A stretch of DNA of 64,000 bases from Cephalotrichum gorgonifer (lineage: Eukaryota > Ascomycota > Sordariomycetes > Microascales > Microascaceae): the NCBI GenBank assembly GCA_900312665.1, contig ONZQ02000006.1, forward strand, positions 577,981-641,980, in the 5' to 3' direction. Below, one piece after another: positions 22,095-32,724 of the stretch. How positions within the stretch are numbered: the first letter of the stretch is position 1; every line of letters begins with the position of its first letter. Under the pieces are notes generated by a model. It was not told the DNA's origin. It made no database searches and saw only the letters and a program-made list of their open reading frames with translations. The position numbers and the translations under genes are program-made.

Positions 22095-23130
22095 TAGATA
22101 CCGGACGCGACTTGATTATTTTCGGCGGTATTGCGGTCTGGTCACAAACGGGTATATCACGACACATAAAGCATTCTGGGGTATTGGCGTCTTGGGCTTT
22201 CTACGACTAAATAGGGATAACCATGGGGAAGGGGGGGGGGGGGGGCGGTCTGGGACGGACTTGCACGGGGCATTTGCATATGAGCTATTCATGATCTACC
22301 TTTAGGAGGCCGGAGGGGGGAGTCTGTGTGGGGGTGTTGGATATATATACCTGGGCCTCGTCGGCGCTATTGCTACTTCTTTTAACTTCCCAGCCGTTGG
22401 CTTTCGATTCTCTTCGCTATGCGGCTGTTGGTCTTTCTACGGGATATTTTCTACAGGCGGTGGCGGGAGGGACCGGTGTTTCTGGGCTGTTTAGGGATCT
22501 TTATGGCCTGCTTATCGCTGCTTAGCTTGAGATTTTCGGGTATGGGTATTGGGGTATGTGCGCATAAAGGGGGTCGGGTTCTCGGGGGGGAAAAGGGCGG
22601 TGTTCACGGTTGAGCCTTAAGGGAGTACGGGGAACGGATTTCTCCTCCGGCCCGTTGTAAACCTCGCAGTGCGAGGGTGGGATCTGGGAATCTGGGTTGT
22701 ATGTGTGTATGTATTTATACGTAGGACTCGAGGGGGAACATCTCAGTCATTGAAGGAGCATAGACATACGCAATGAGGGCACAGCATGCCACAAGGTCAT
22801 CCAAACTCATTTGAAAATTGAAAATCCTCTTCCCGAGATGGTCTAAATTTCCTCCTTTAAAGTAAGTAGTGAAAAAACCCTTGACGAAAACCTGATCCAT
22901 CGACCCATAGCCCCGGTACCCCAACCGTATTGACCTCGCAAGAGGTGAAGATATCATAACCAAAGCGTTCCCATCGTGATATTACATTACCCCTGAAAAA
23001 AAAAGAAACGCCTATAACCCCCCCTTCCCCCCCCGAGTCCCCAACTCCCTCGTCATTAAAACCGAAAAAAAAATCACCTGGCGCCCCCCCTCCTCACTCT
23101 CCTCTCTTAAATATCCCTAACCCCTGACTC
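22095..23130. other. Convergent spacer, RING gene and membrane-protein gene
   Basis: About 1 kb. It contains a G15 homopolymer at 22231-22245 and a T/G-rich tract; towards 23040 it is A- and C-rich. No gene is seen. Confidence 0.55.
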
Positions 23131-25005
23131 TCACTTCCCCTCCAGGAGCCTCTCGTCCTTGACGCCGCCCCTTGCCAGCGCCTCCCTGATCCTCTCGTTC
23201 TCCACGGCGCGTATCCTCTTCCTCGCATCCTCCAGCCTCTCAACGCCCCTGTCGATAGTCTCGACGTGCACCGAGAGCGGGGGCACCGCGTACGTCCCCC
23301 CGCCCCGGCTCGCGACCTCCGGCTCCGCCACGCGGTCCCGCAGGTCCGACAGGCTGGCCTCTATGCGCTCCAGGTCGACGATGAGGGCCGAGAGCTGCGC
23401 GACGGCGGCGGAGCGCTGGGCGTCGACGTGGCGCAGGAGGGAGAGCTGGCCGTTGAGCGAGCTGAGGGCGGCGGAGTTCCCGCCCACGAGGGTCCAGAGC
23501 GTGTAGAGGATCTGGTCCCTGCGGCTCCGGATGCTCTGCGTGGAGCGGGCGGAGATGTCGTAGATGATGGAGAGGTGGGACTCGGCGCGCGAGAGGTGGC
23601 GGAGGATGGCCGTGGCCTCGAGAATGAGGGCCGAGATGCGGTCCGAGATGGCCGTCGTGTGCTCGACGTACCTGTCGCGCAGGGCGCGCTCGTCGAAGAC
23701 GCCCTCGGGGGCCACGGTCGGCTGGAAGGGCGAGAAGACCCAGTCCGTCCACGACCAGAGGAGCCCCACGCCGCCGCCTCCGCCCCCGGGACGGGAGGAG
23801 GAGGAGGAGTCGGATAGCGAGTCGAGGTAGCGCACCATCCACCTGTTGACGCTGATGATGGAGTCGACGGCCGAGCCGACGTGGGTGTTGAACCTCTGCA
23901 GGTCCGAGGTGGAGCTCCGCGCCGCGTCGATGTACCCGTCGAACTCCTGCGCGAGCTCGTCCCGCGCCGAGAGGTCGCTGTAGCGCACCATGGTCCTCAG
24001 GTCGCGGATCGCCGACTCGGACCGTTTCATTTCTAGTGGGAGGGACACGCCGTCGGCGCTGCGCTCGAGGACCTGCTCGAACTGCGCCTGCACGGCCATC
24101 AGGTCGTCGAACTCGACGTGGCCCGTCGTCGGCTCGGACTTCTGCCCCTGCCCCTCCCGTCCCCCGCCGCCCGACTCCGACGGGGAGGATGGTGGCCCCT
24201 GGAGGTGGGGACAAAAGGGGAGGTCTAGGTAGGACGCTCCCGGGATGCGGCAGAGGGGCGAGAGGGAGACGAAGATTGATTTCGTGACCATGTTCTGCGC
24301 CATTATGAGGGCCCCGCACAGGAGGTAGAGGGCGAGCAGGACGGCGAGGGGCCGCTGGGCGTAGCGGAAGGCCATCCCTATGACCCCGAAGACCCACGAC
24401 AGGATGCCGAGCACCGCGCGCGGGATGGACGCCGCCACGTGCTCGCCGAAGGTCCTGTCCTCGACCCCGTCGCCGTCGTCGTAGGCCTGGAGCCTCGCGC
24501 GCATCCCCCTCTTAAGGGGACTGCCCGCGTCGCCGCCGAACCTCGCTGGCCTCCTCCGCAGATTATACCCGTCGCTCCTTCCCTGGCCCGCAGGGCGTCT
24601 CCCCTCGACCTCGACGGTCGGCATGTAGAACTCCGGATCCGGGGTCCTCTCCCCCGCCGCCGCCGCCCTCGCACCCTCCTTCTCCCTCTCCCTCTGGCCC
24701 CTTGGCGGAGTCTGCCTGGCCTCCGGGAGGCTAGGCCGGAACGGCGACCGAAGTATGACGCGCTCGTCGTCGGCCCTGCTCACGAAGTCGCCGAGGCTGT
24801 CCTGCGACCCGCCCACGCTCATCAGGCCGCCCGAGGAGAGCTGCGAGGGGGGCGAGAGGAAGGGGTCGCTGCCGCCGCCCTCGTCGTCGTGGACTATGGA
24901 CGTGTCGAAGCTGTCGTTCTCGCCGCCCTCGACCATGCGCCAGGAGCTCTCGACGGGGAGGTCCTGGCGTCTAGGCATGGCTGCGCTTCGTGGGCGGCGG
25001 GACAT
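23131..25005 (-). CDS. Conserved-looking two-pass membrane protein with helical C-terminal half
   Basis: A single exon encodes 624 residues from the ATG at 25005; a second in-frame ATG at 24978 begins MPRRQDLPVESSW. The frame stays open upstream to 25188 without an ATG. The first ~190 residues are polar, acidic and Arg-rich and probably disordered. Two adjacent hydrophobic helices follow at about 195-245 (VLGILSWVFGVIGMAF and LAVLLALYLLCGALIMAQNM). The C-terminal ~380 residues are hydrophilic with long helical runs (for example ILEATAILRHLSRAESHL, SALIVDLERIEASLSDLRDR), fitting coiled coils. The arrangement could suit a nuclear-envelope or ER protein, but I do not recognise a family and do not assign a function. 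Confidence 0.75.
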   Translation of the reverse strand: MSRRPRSAAMPRRQDLPVESSWRMVEGGENDSFDTSIVHDDEGGGSDPFLSPPSQLSSGGLMSVGGSQDSLGDFVSRADDERVILRSPFRPSLPEARQTPPRGQREREKEGARAAAAGERTPDPEFYMPTVEVEGRRPAGQGRSDGYNLRRRPARFGGDAGSPLKRGMRARLQAYDDGDGVEDRTFGEHVAASIPRAVLGILSWVFGVIGMAFRYAQRPLAVLLALYLLCGALIMAQNMVTKSIFVSLSPLCRIPGASYLDLPFCPHLQGPPSSPSESGGGGREGQGQKSEPTTGHVEFDDLMAVQAQFEQVLERSADGVSLPLEMKRSESAIRDLRTMVRYSDLSARDELAQEFDGYIDAARSSTSDLQRFNTHVGSAVDSIISVNRWMVRYLDSLSDSSSSSRPGGGGGGVGLLWSWTDWVFSPFQPTVAPEGVFDERALRDRYVEHTTAISDRISALILEATAILRHLSRAESHLSIIYDISARSTQSIRSRRDQILYTLWTLVGGNSAALSSLNGQLSLLRHVDAQRSAAVAQLSALIVDLERIEASLSDLRDRVAEPEVASRGGGTYAVPPLSVHVETIDRGVERLEDARKRIRAVENERIREALARGGVKDERLLEGK

Positions 25006-26697
25006 TGGGGGGGAATGGTGGTGGTGATGGTTGGGAAACCTGTCCCGAGCGAGGTCCTGCTGGCTTCGGAGGTCGGGGGTATCGGAGAGGGACGACTGTT
25101 CAAGAAGGGTGTTCGGGTGCTGCCTTGGACCGGGAGAGGCAGATGTTTTTTTTTTGTCCCTGAGGCCGTCGCGGTCCGCGGGTGACAAGCGCGATTCGGA
25201 GGAAGCTACCTGGCTCGGCTGGCGGTTGCCTGAGCTTTAAATAGCTTTGAACAAGGAGGAAACTGACCGGATGTGCCAAGACAGAAAGTGATATGACTCA
25301 TATGGAGGCAGGTAATAGGCGTGTATGCCTAGTTGCGATGGGGAGTTTTGAACAGGGATTATGGTTGCCTTCTTCCTGTTCTTCGATCGGTGTGTTGTTC
25401 GCGCATTCAGATGGGAGATGGAAATGGGATGGTCCGTGCCTGACACCGGTATGGTAGATAGTGAGTATTTACTTCCTGGGTTAGCGGGGAGGTGGGGGCG
25501 AGTTGCTTTGTTATGGTTGGGGCAGGAGAGCTTGAGTGGCGTCTTCCGTTGCGCACGGGCGCTGATTGGTCCGGTCCCTTACATAGGCAGCCGCCGCGTC
25601 CCCGCACGCATACTACTTGAACACGATGCGGTGCGGTCGTTCAGGCGGACGGGATCCTTAATAATAACATTAATAGTCCGACGCCCACATTGACAAGCTC
25701 ATGTGGGCCCGGACGCGACCCGGAACTTGGCTGACCCCCCATTATCTTGGTTGTTGGATGAACGTCAACCACATGGGCGTCATGCCATGTGCCTCCCTCA
25801 CTTGACTCACTCAAGTCGCCGGTTTCGGGTGGAACAAGGTAAACAAATGTCAGATATCTGGGCCGTGTAGCGTATCCACTAAGAACCCTATATTGAACCC
25901 TCCGCTACACTATCTTCTCTGACACCCTTAGCTACGACGTGTAAGTACTCCCGTGTAAGTGCTGTTGCTGGCAAAATCGATCGAGGTAGATTCGAGGACC
26001 GACATCCCGGCACCTCTAATTCCATCTTAGTCTTCCAACTCGCTTACACACTGGCCTTCCACTCGCACGAAGCACAGGGACACCTGACATTAAACTAGAG
26101 AACCGTCATACCCTTCATTAAAAGAAACTAACGAGATAATAAACGATAAAAAGAACACGCAAACCCAGTCAAAGCATGTAACGATGGAAACCCAAACCCG
26201 CATTAAAAAAGTCCACCCCTCCCCCCAGTTCCGTCAAAAGAAAACCAAAGTCCGACCCATCTCGTTTGCATTCAGCCAGTCACCCACCGCGCCCTTCTCC
26301 TCACACATTAGCTCAGAGAGGAGAGGAACCCGCTCCCAGAGCGAAACAAAACCCATGCCTCGCGCTCATATTCCGCTTCCGCCCAAACGCAAACCAAGAC
26401 CCCTCAAAAGGTTCATACACGACTTCTCAAGACAGCGTGCGACGAGAGGGTAGTGCTCTTTTCAGCCCACCGTCGCACACATAGCGGGAGGGAAGTTAAG
26501 TCTGCAGGGTTAACGAAACCTGGGAAAATGAAATATAAACCGGTCCCAAAAAAAAACAAATCGCGTGACATAAATGTGGTATCTTCCCGTAAACCCTGGC
26601 CTCCCCCGCACGGGCCAGCTCATCATCACACCGGTTCGTCTCATGTGGCTCCTGCTCCCCCTAACTTCTTGATGAACGAGTAGTCAGCCGGAGCCAC
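25006..26697. other. Gene-free stretch of about 1.7 kb
   Basis: Promoter side of the two-pass membrane protein gene and 3' flank of the HMG gene. The 26100-26560 part is A-rich on the + strand. Only short, featureless ORFs are present. Confidence 0.55.
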
Positions 26698-28261
26698 TTA
26701 TTTTCCTCCCTTCTTCCGCCCCTTCTTGGGCTCCTCCTTCTCCTCGGCCGGCTTCGTCGACGCCCGTCGCCGCTTCTGCACGGGACTGGCGGCGGCGGCG
26801 GAGGGGGTAGATGTCTCGTCGGCGTCCGTCTTCCTCTTCCGGCCCGCCGGGGTCTTCTTGGTGGAGGACTTGGCCTGCGGGGTGTCCTCGACCTCGGGCT
26901 CCGGCTCAGGGGCGGCGGCCGAGGCGCCCTGCAGGAGCTGGGCGGCGATGGCGTCCTGGTCGTTGGCGTCGTGGGCGTCATTGACGGGGATGGGGATGTT
27001 GAACTCGTTGGCGTAGTTAAGGGCCTCGTTGTCGTCCATCTCCTTGGCCTCGGTGTTGCCGGCCTTGTACGAGTGCACGCGGGCGTTGTAGAGCCTCAGG
27101 TTGTACTGGTAGGCCTGGTTCCAGCCCTGCTTCTCGCTCGCGCCCATGGTGGCCCAGCGGCGCTGGCCCTCCTCCTGCACGGCGCGCTTGGGAGCATCGG
27201 CGCCCAGGTCGGCGGCGATGATGGGGCGGGCGGTCTGCATGTACAGGAAGTAGGCCGTCAGGGGCCGCCTGGGGGCGTTGGGGTCGAGGGTGCGCTTCTT
27301 CCGCTCCTTCTTAACCTCCTCCACGGGGGCTGCGGGCTGGGGAGGGGGAACGCCGCCAAGCACGGCGAGCGACGCCTCGAGGTGGGCGAGGGGCTCATTG
27401 AAGCTCAGCTCCTCGGCCGTGGTGGGCTGGCCGAGGAGGAGGTTAGTTTGCCTCAGATAATCATCGGCAAATGACTTGATGAGCTGCTGAATGGTCTTAA
27501 GACGACCGAGAGTCTGCGAATTGTGTTAGTGAGATGAATCGATGCGTAGTGTGGTGTTTTCGCTCAAGAGAGGGGATAAAATGAAAATCAGAGCAAGCGA
27601 GGGCATCGTGAATTCATTCACGGGCTCAGGAATTGCTTCCAGTGGTAAAGATGCTGAGGCCACTACCGCGCTGGATGTGGCAAAAAATGAAGGTGAGGGA
27701 GGGGCGGGTGAAGCAGGGGGGAGCTGTCTAGATTTGGTGGATTGTAAACAATGGAGGGTGTGGAGGGGACGCGTCAAGGCCCGAAGTGCATGTGCAGATG
27801 CAGAATGGGCAGGTGAAAAAGCGCCGAGTGCGCTGGCTGGAAGTGCCTTTTTGGCCATGCTCGAGCGCAGTTCCTTGCCTGGCGCATTGCCGCGCCCACT
27901 TGGATGCGCGAGCGCAGGGTCGTCCCTTCCTGATGATGCGCTCGCCTCATGGAGGGGCAAAAGAGCAGTGATGCGCCCGAGGCGACCACTGTTTGTGTTG
28001 GCGTCGCCTCCTCTGCGCGAAGGGGCGGTATGACTCGGGCGCAAGATCAATGAAGGGTGTATTACCGGGCGCGCGGCGGAATATCATCTCAAGAGCGAGG
28101 CGCAAAAGAAATACAAACAAATGATTAAAACTTACCGAGTCGCGGACGCGAACGAAATTCTCGACCTCGACAACACGAGGGGCGACCTGTGCGGGAAGGA
28201 CAGCGGGCGCGGGCGCGGGGACCGGGACCTTGTCCTTGTTGGCCTTAGGTGGGCGAGGCAT
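26698..28261 (-). CDS. HMG-box chromatin protein, NHP10-like
   Basis: Nuclear DNA-bending protein of the type found in the INO80 remodelling complex. Exons 28261-28136 and 27513-26698 are both in phase 0 and join to 313 residues. The N-terminal part (VEVENFVRVRDS, then GRLKTIQQLIKSFADDYLRQ) forms the helical region that precedes the HMG box in these fungal proteins. The HMG box begins at DPNAPRRPLTAYFLYMQTAR and contains the conserved aromatic/Trp positions (RRWATM, KQGWNQAYQYNLRLYN). The tail is Lys/Ala/Pro-rich with KRKTD, KKRR-type and KKGRKKGGK signals for nuclear import and DNA contact. The intron is 622 bp, long for this window. NHP10 identity is inferred from the N-terminal region; a generic HMGB protein is the alternative. 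Confidence 0.85.
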
Positions 28262-31200
28262 TGTGTTTTGGCGCTGGTAGGTGGTTTTCCTTTTTAGTTG
28301 GATGTTGCTTTTGTCGCGGATTGCTTGGGTTCGCGATACAAGGTAGTGGCGGTTTTGGGGGGGAGAGTGAGGGGAATTTTGGGGTGTGGGAGGTGCTGAA
28401 GTTTTGGTTTTCTGGGAGGGGGGAGAGGGGGAATGGAATCAGCGTTGGGTGCTGGCTGTCGTGGGGGAATAGGGCGTCGAAAAACGTGCGAAAATAAAAA
28501 AAAGTCGCGGGAGAAGGGGGGGACGGGAAATTCGGGGGCTGGGGGGGTTTATGTGGTAAGGTGGCCAGGCGGGCCTGTGGCCGCAATCAGTAAAGAGATT
28601 TCCGTTTACGAGGCCTTTTTTTACCGTCCGGGCTCTGGGGAGGGGGCAGCAGCACCCACCACCCGCACCCACACCCGCGCTGGCCAGAGTCGGCCCAGAG
28701 GAGGTGGGCGCAGCACGCCCACTATATTAGCCCGAAGTAAGCAAGCACGAGGGACATGGAGGGGGAAGCGAGACGCCCGCTAATCAAGCCCCGTCCGTCC
28801 TTCCACATCGAGGTCCACGTCACGCTAAACGAAGCCTCCTGCAGGATGGATGTGGAATGGGAGAGGGGAAGTACTGAGGCCCTGTATTACCACAAATTCG
28901 CCAAATCACGCCAACCTAGGGGAGACCCAAACAGACGAGGGCGGGGAATAATTCTCGCGAAAGCTATTCCCGTCACCAACGCCCTGAGCTGCCCTGACGA
29001 TTCATTTTTTTTTTTTCGGTTCAGACGGCGGCATCAGCGTTCTGGCATCCCCATCCTACCGGAAATACTACCCACCTGTTTATTCCAGTTCGCAAGCCCG
29101 CGAAGAAACCCCCTCGGGCCGCTATTTCCAAGTCACCGTGCTGGAGCGTGCCATAACGCCCCCGTCCTCGCAACAATTCACATTTCTCATTTCGCACTTC
29201 ACACTGCTCTTAAGACACGTCGGCCCACTGCTCCTCTCCTCCCCCCGCCCAGATCACCCCTCTCAGGGTGTCCGGATTGTAAACGTGTAGCGCTTGAAAC
29301 GACATAGTATCTAACCGCAAACGCCTACATACCATGGACTTCCTACTCGGTACCGTACCCGGCCTCTGGCAAGCCCAGCTCTAGCTAGCTACCCATCCAT
29401 CGCGTACTCTCTCACCAACGTAACCAGCAATTCTTCACCTTGTTTACTACGGTAGATTCGCGACAACAAGCGTACCTGGTACCAAGAAGACGTGCAACAA
29501 AAAAAACGCCAGGCTAGCCGCTACCCAAGCACTCAAAAACCTACAATCTCACCACCACTCTATGTAGTTTCAGCCGGTTACAGCATTTTCTTCGTCACAA
29601 GGTACAAGTACGCGTAGACTCCCTCCGTGGTACAAGTACATGGCGCGTATCGCTGGGACCTAAATAAATTCCAATCTTCCTGCAGCTATGGTATTGGGAA
29701 CAAATCTGTATTGCTGCACCATCCGGGTGGTCCGCATAATAGTCCCTTGTAGGTTGTCGAGAAGGTGCTATTGCTCAAAGCCAAAATTTCAATTTCTTCT
29801 TGCCGATGGGGCTGTTCTGGTTGACGCCCAACGCTACGGGCGATACCTAACTGTCTGCTAGGGAATGGTGCCTGTATTTTTTCTGGATGCTTGTTTGCGA
29901 TCCTTGCACGCTCTTCAGGCGGGGTCAGTCAGGTCGATGGCAAAAGCGTGTCATATGTTGCAGCCCTTCCCCCTCTCCCCACCAATGGGACGCTATAGTG
30001 CGTTGCTTTTCCAGGCGACCTTTGCTCGTCACATTGCCCCCCCCCGCCTTCTTCTTGGCTAAGCGCTGTGCCCTGGCACACTCCCCAGCAGTTGGACTCA
30101 AGTCTACGCGTGTACAATTCAGAACGGCTCCAGCTTCCTTCCCTCTGTTTCCCCCCATCTCTTGCTTCTGCCCCCCCGCGCCCACCACCGTTCCAATGTC
30201 CTTGGTTTTCTCGTTCCCAGCTTGTCGCACTAACTCGGTTCCTTCGAGCGCTCTAGTTCAATCGTGACAGGGCGCCTCGGCAGGCTGCTAAAGTTCGTGG
30301 TTGGCGTGCCCAGGGGAGCTCCTAGAAAATGGAAGACCCAAATTGATGGCTACTCTCCCCGCTGGGCGGTTTCACTGGCGGGTATCTAGTCTTCTTGGTC
30401 ACGCCCTGCACCTGCGCATGCCAGCACGCTCGCCAGTGGCGCGAAGTCCCTTGAGCGCCACTGTCCCTAAGCAGTTATGACGCTGATTCTCAGGCAGCCC
30501 CCATCCGTCCGTCCCACCTGCATCCCTCGCCCTTGACTCGGCTTCGGGTTAGTGGTCTCACCGGGAATGGAAGCACCCACTCTGCTCGAGCTCTTCTTCT
30601 TAGACAGCCTATGTAGCCTGCCCTGCCAACGCCCGCCATAGGATGCGCCGCCTTCTGGTCAGCGTTTATGTCGGCTTGCATCCTCCCATTCAGTGCCATC
30701 ATATCATGTGAAGGCGGGTTCTCGTTGATGCCCGGGATCGATGCGGCTACATCCCCATCCGGACTTCGCCGTTAGAGTTGCTATCGTGCGTCAACAGCCC
30801 AGTAGTGTGTTATTGCATGTACCGCTGACATCTGTATTCGTGGTCCTTCGTCGAAAGACTATGCCTCGTGTCGACCAGTTAGTATACGTCTAATAGCTTC
30901 ATGAGAGGTCATTGCGCCGAGGGCAATCCTATCCCATTCACTCACCCATGCTCGCGACCGCCCAGAGACGGCCAGGCTCGAATGGAAAATCCGCGCTGGA
31001 GAATGTGTAACCCCCCTCCGGCCTGCCAATACAAACGACATCTCGCAATGATGTTATCGCGGGGTAGCATTCCGACCCTCAGGCCGGGGACAAGGTCCAT
31101 TTGAGGGTGTATTGGCAATGATACCCTGGCGCGTCATGTTTCGTACCGCGGCAAGAAGCTAATCTGTCACTCCCTAGTACCGTCTACTATTCTTGTGTGG

Positions 31201-32724
31201 CGTATCTGACAGGCTCGCGATGTCGCAGAGCTCGGTATCTATTCCACTTCGCGCCTATCTGACACCACCCCACCTTCCTGAGCTAATGCTGGCGGGTCTT
31301 GGCGCGTACTTCCATGTACTGCGGGTGCTGCCAATCGTGAATGTCACTGTACTCATACGCGGTCCCTGCAGAATGATCATTGAGCCATAGAATTCTCCGC
31401 GCTACCCCTCAGATCTCTAAGCTGAGCCAAGTACCACGAAACTGACGGATATTATTATTACTCGTATCACAGGTTAGGTGTCTCGTGCATACACTCCAGA
31501 TGGGGCCATAATCCCCGCCCTGTGCGCTTGGGAGCAGGCCCGAGGTACCTCCCGTTCTGCCTGGAAGTATATGCCCCATGCCATTCAACAAGGTGAGCTA
31601 CCTAAGCCATAGTATAGGGTGCTCTCCCAAGCACGATTGTGCAGGATATACGGAGTACTCCGTTGATTCGGGCCCTCTGTACTCGTACATGACGAGCCCG
31701 GACGAGCACATTGGCTCATCTTGCCCAAAGTCCCGAACCACAGTACGAATTGCCCCCCGCCCCCAAAGGTTCCTTGTACTGGCCGCCCGGCTGCCCAGAG
31801 GTGGTAACACTTGTAGCTACGAGTACGTACTCGTACACGTACACTCCGAGTGCCGGTAGCTCCTGGCGGAGACAACGTGAAACACTCACCCCCCACCTTC
31901 CCACCTTGTTGCTCTGATAGACCCCCGCTAAGTGGAGGGGTCGAACCAGGAAGTACCAAACATCGTGCGCGTGAGGGGAGGCAGCCTACGCGATAGCTAC
32001 AACTAGTCCTCCTCGGACCAATTCTGTCATTGACCGATCTACCCGACTGTATTACAATACTTGTAGATATATGCACCAAGGAGGGATTGAAATGGGTGTC
32101 CTACTTCACGACTTGGTACCATTTGCTGTGGAGGGGGGAGGGGTGTTCTCAAGCTGCACCGACCCCGCACCTTCCGCCATTTGATAAAGCAGACTGTTTT
32201 AGCTTCACATGGGAATCCGGTTTGCGAGGCAAGTGCACCAGTCACAGATGTATATCCCCGGTAGCCCTGGGGCATATCACACTTGCGAAGGATCTTCGTG
32301 AATACAAGCACCCACACGGCCCACACTCCTTCCGTCGCGGCCGCAAGCCAAGCAAATTTCGAGCTCGGGTTTGGTCTGAGCTGAGCGTCGACTCGTATCC
32401 ACTTTTGGAGCGAAGACCCAGTCTCACTGGGAGTCCTCCTGCCCCTCATCATCCCAGGTGCTTGTACGAATAGGAGCTGGACTTTGCCTACCGCAGACAC
32501 ATAACAACCCGAAGATCAGCTCCTTCCCCTCCCCCACCCCCCTCCACTGCTAACACTCCTCCTCTTTCATACCCTCTTCCACCATCCCCAGTTCTCTCAT
32601 TTTCTAAACTTCCATTCCTACGACCTATCCCAGCCATACCCCACGAACTATATCGCCCTTGACGCGATCCTACAGGGTACAACACAAACTTAGCATCAAG
32701 GAGTGACCATCCGGAACAGAAGAA
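28262..32724. other. Gene-free stretch of about 4.5 kb upstream of het-c
   Basis: No spliced or unspliced gene could be built on either strand. The content is mixed GC with short C/T-rich tracts near 29220-29260 and 30120-30180 and the palindrome at 31818-31835. The last 200 bp before het-c are C/T-rich, consistent with a promoter/5' UTR. Confidence 0.5.
31818..31835. repeat. 18-nt perfect palindrome TACGAGTACGTACTCGTA
   Basis: Each half is TACGAGTAC and the two halves are exact reverse complements with no spacer. It stands in gene-free DNA. Related half-sites recur in other spacers of the window. Confidence 0.85.

Noticed and set aside
29865..30267. Overlapping + ORFs between HMG and het-c genes
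   Set aside because: Frames are short, Pro/Ser/Cys-rich translations of a pyrimidine tract, without splice partners or motifs.
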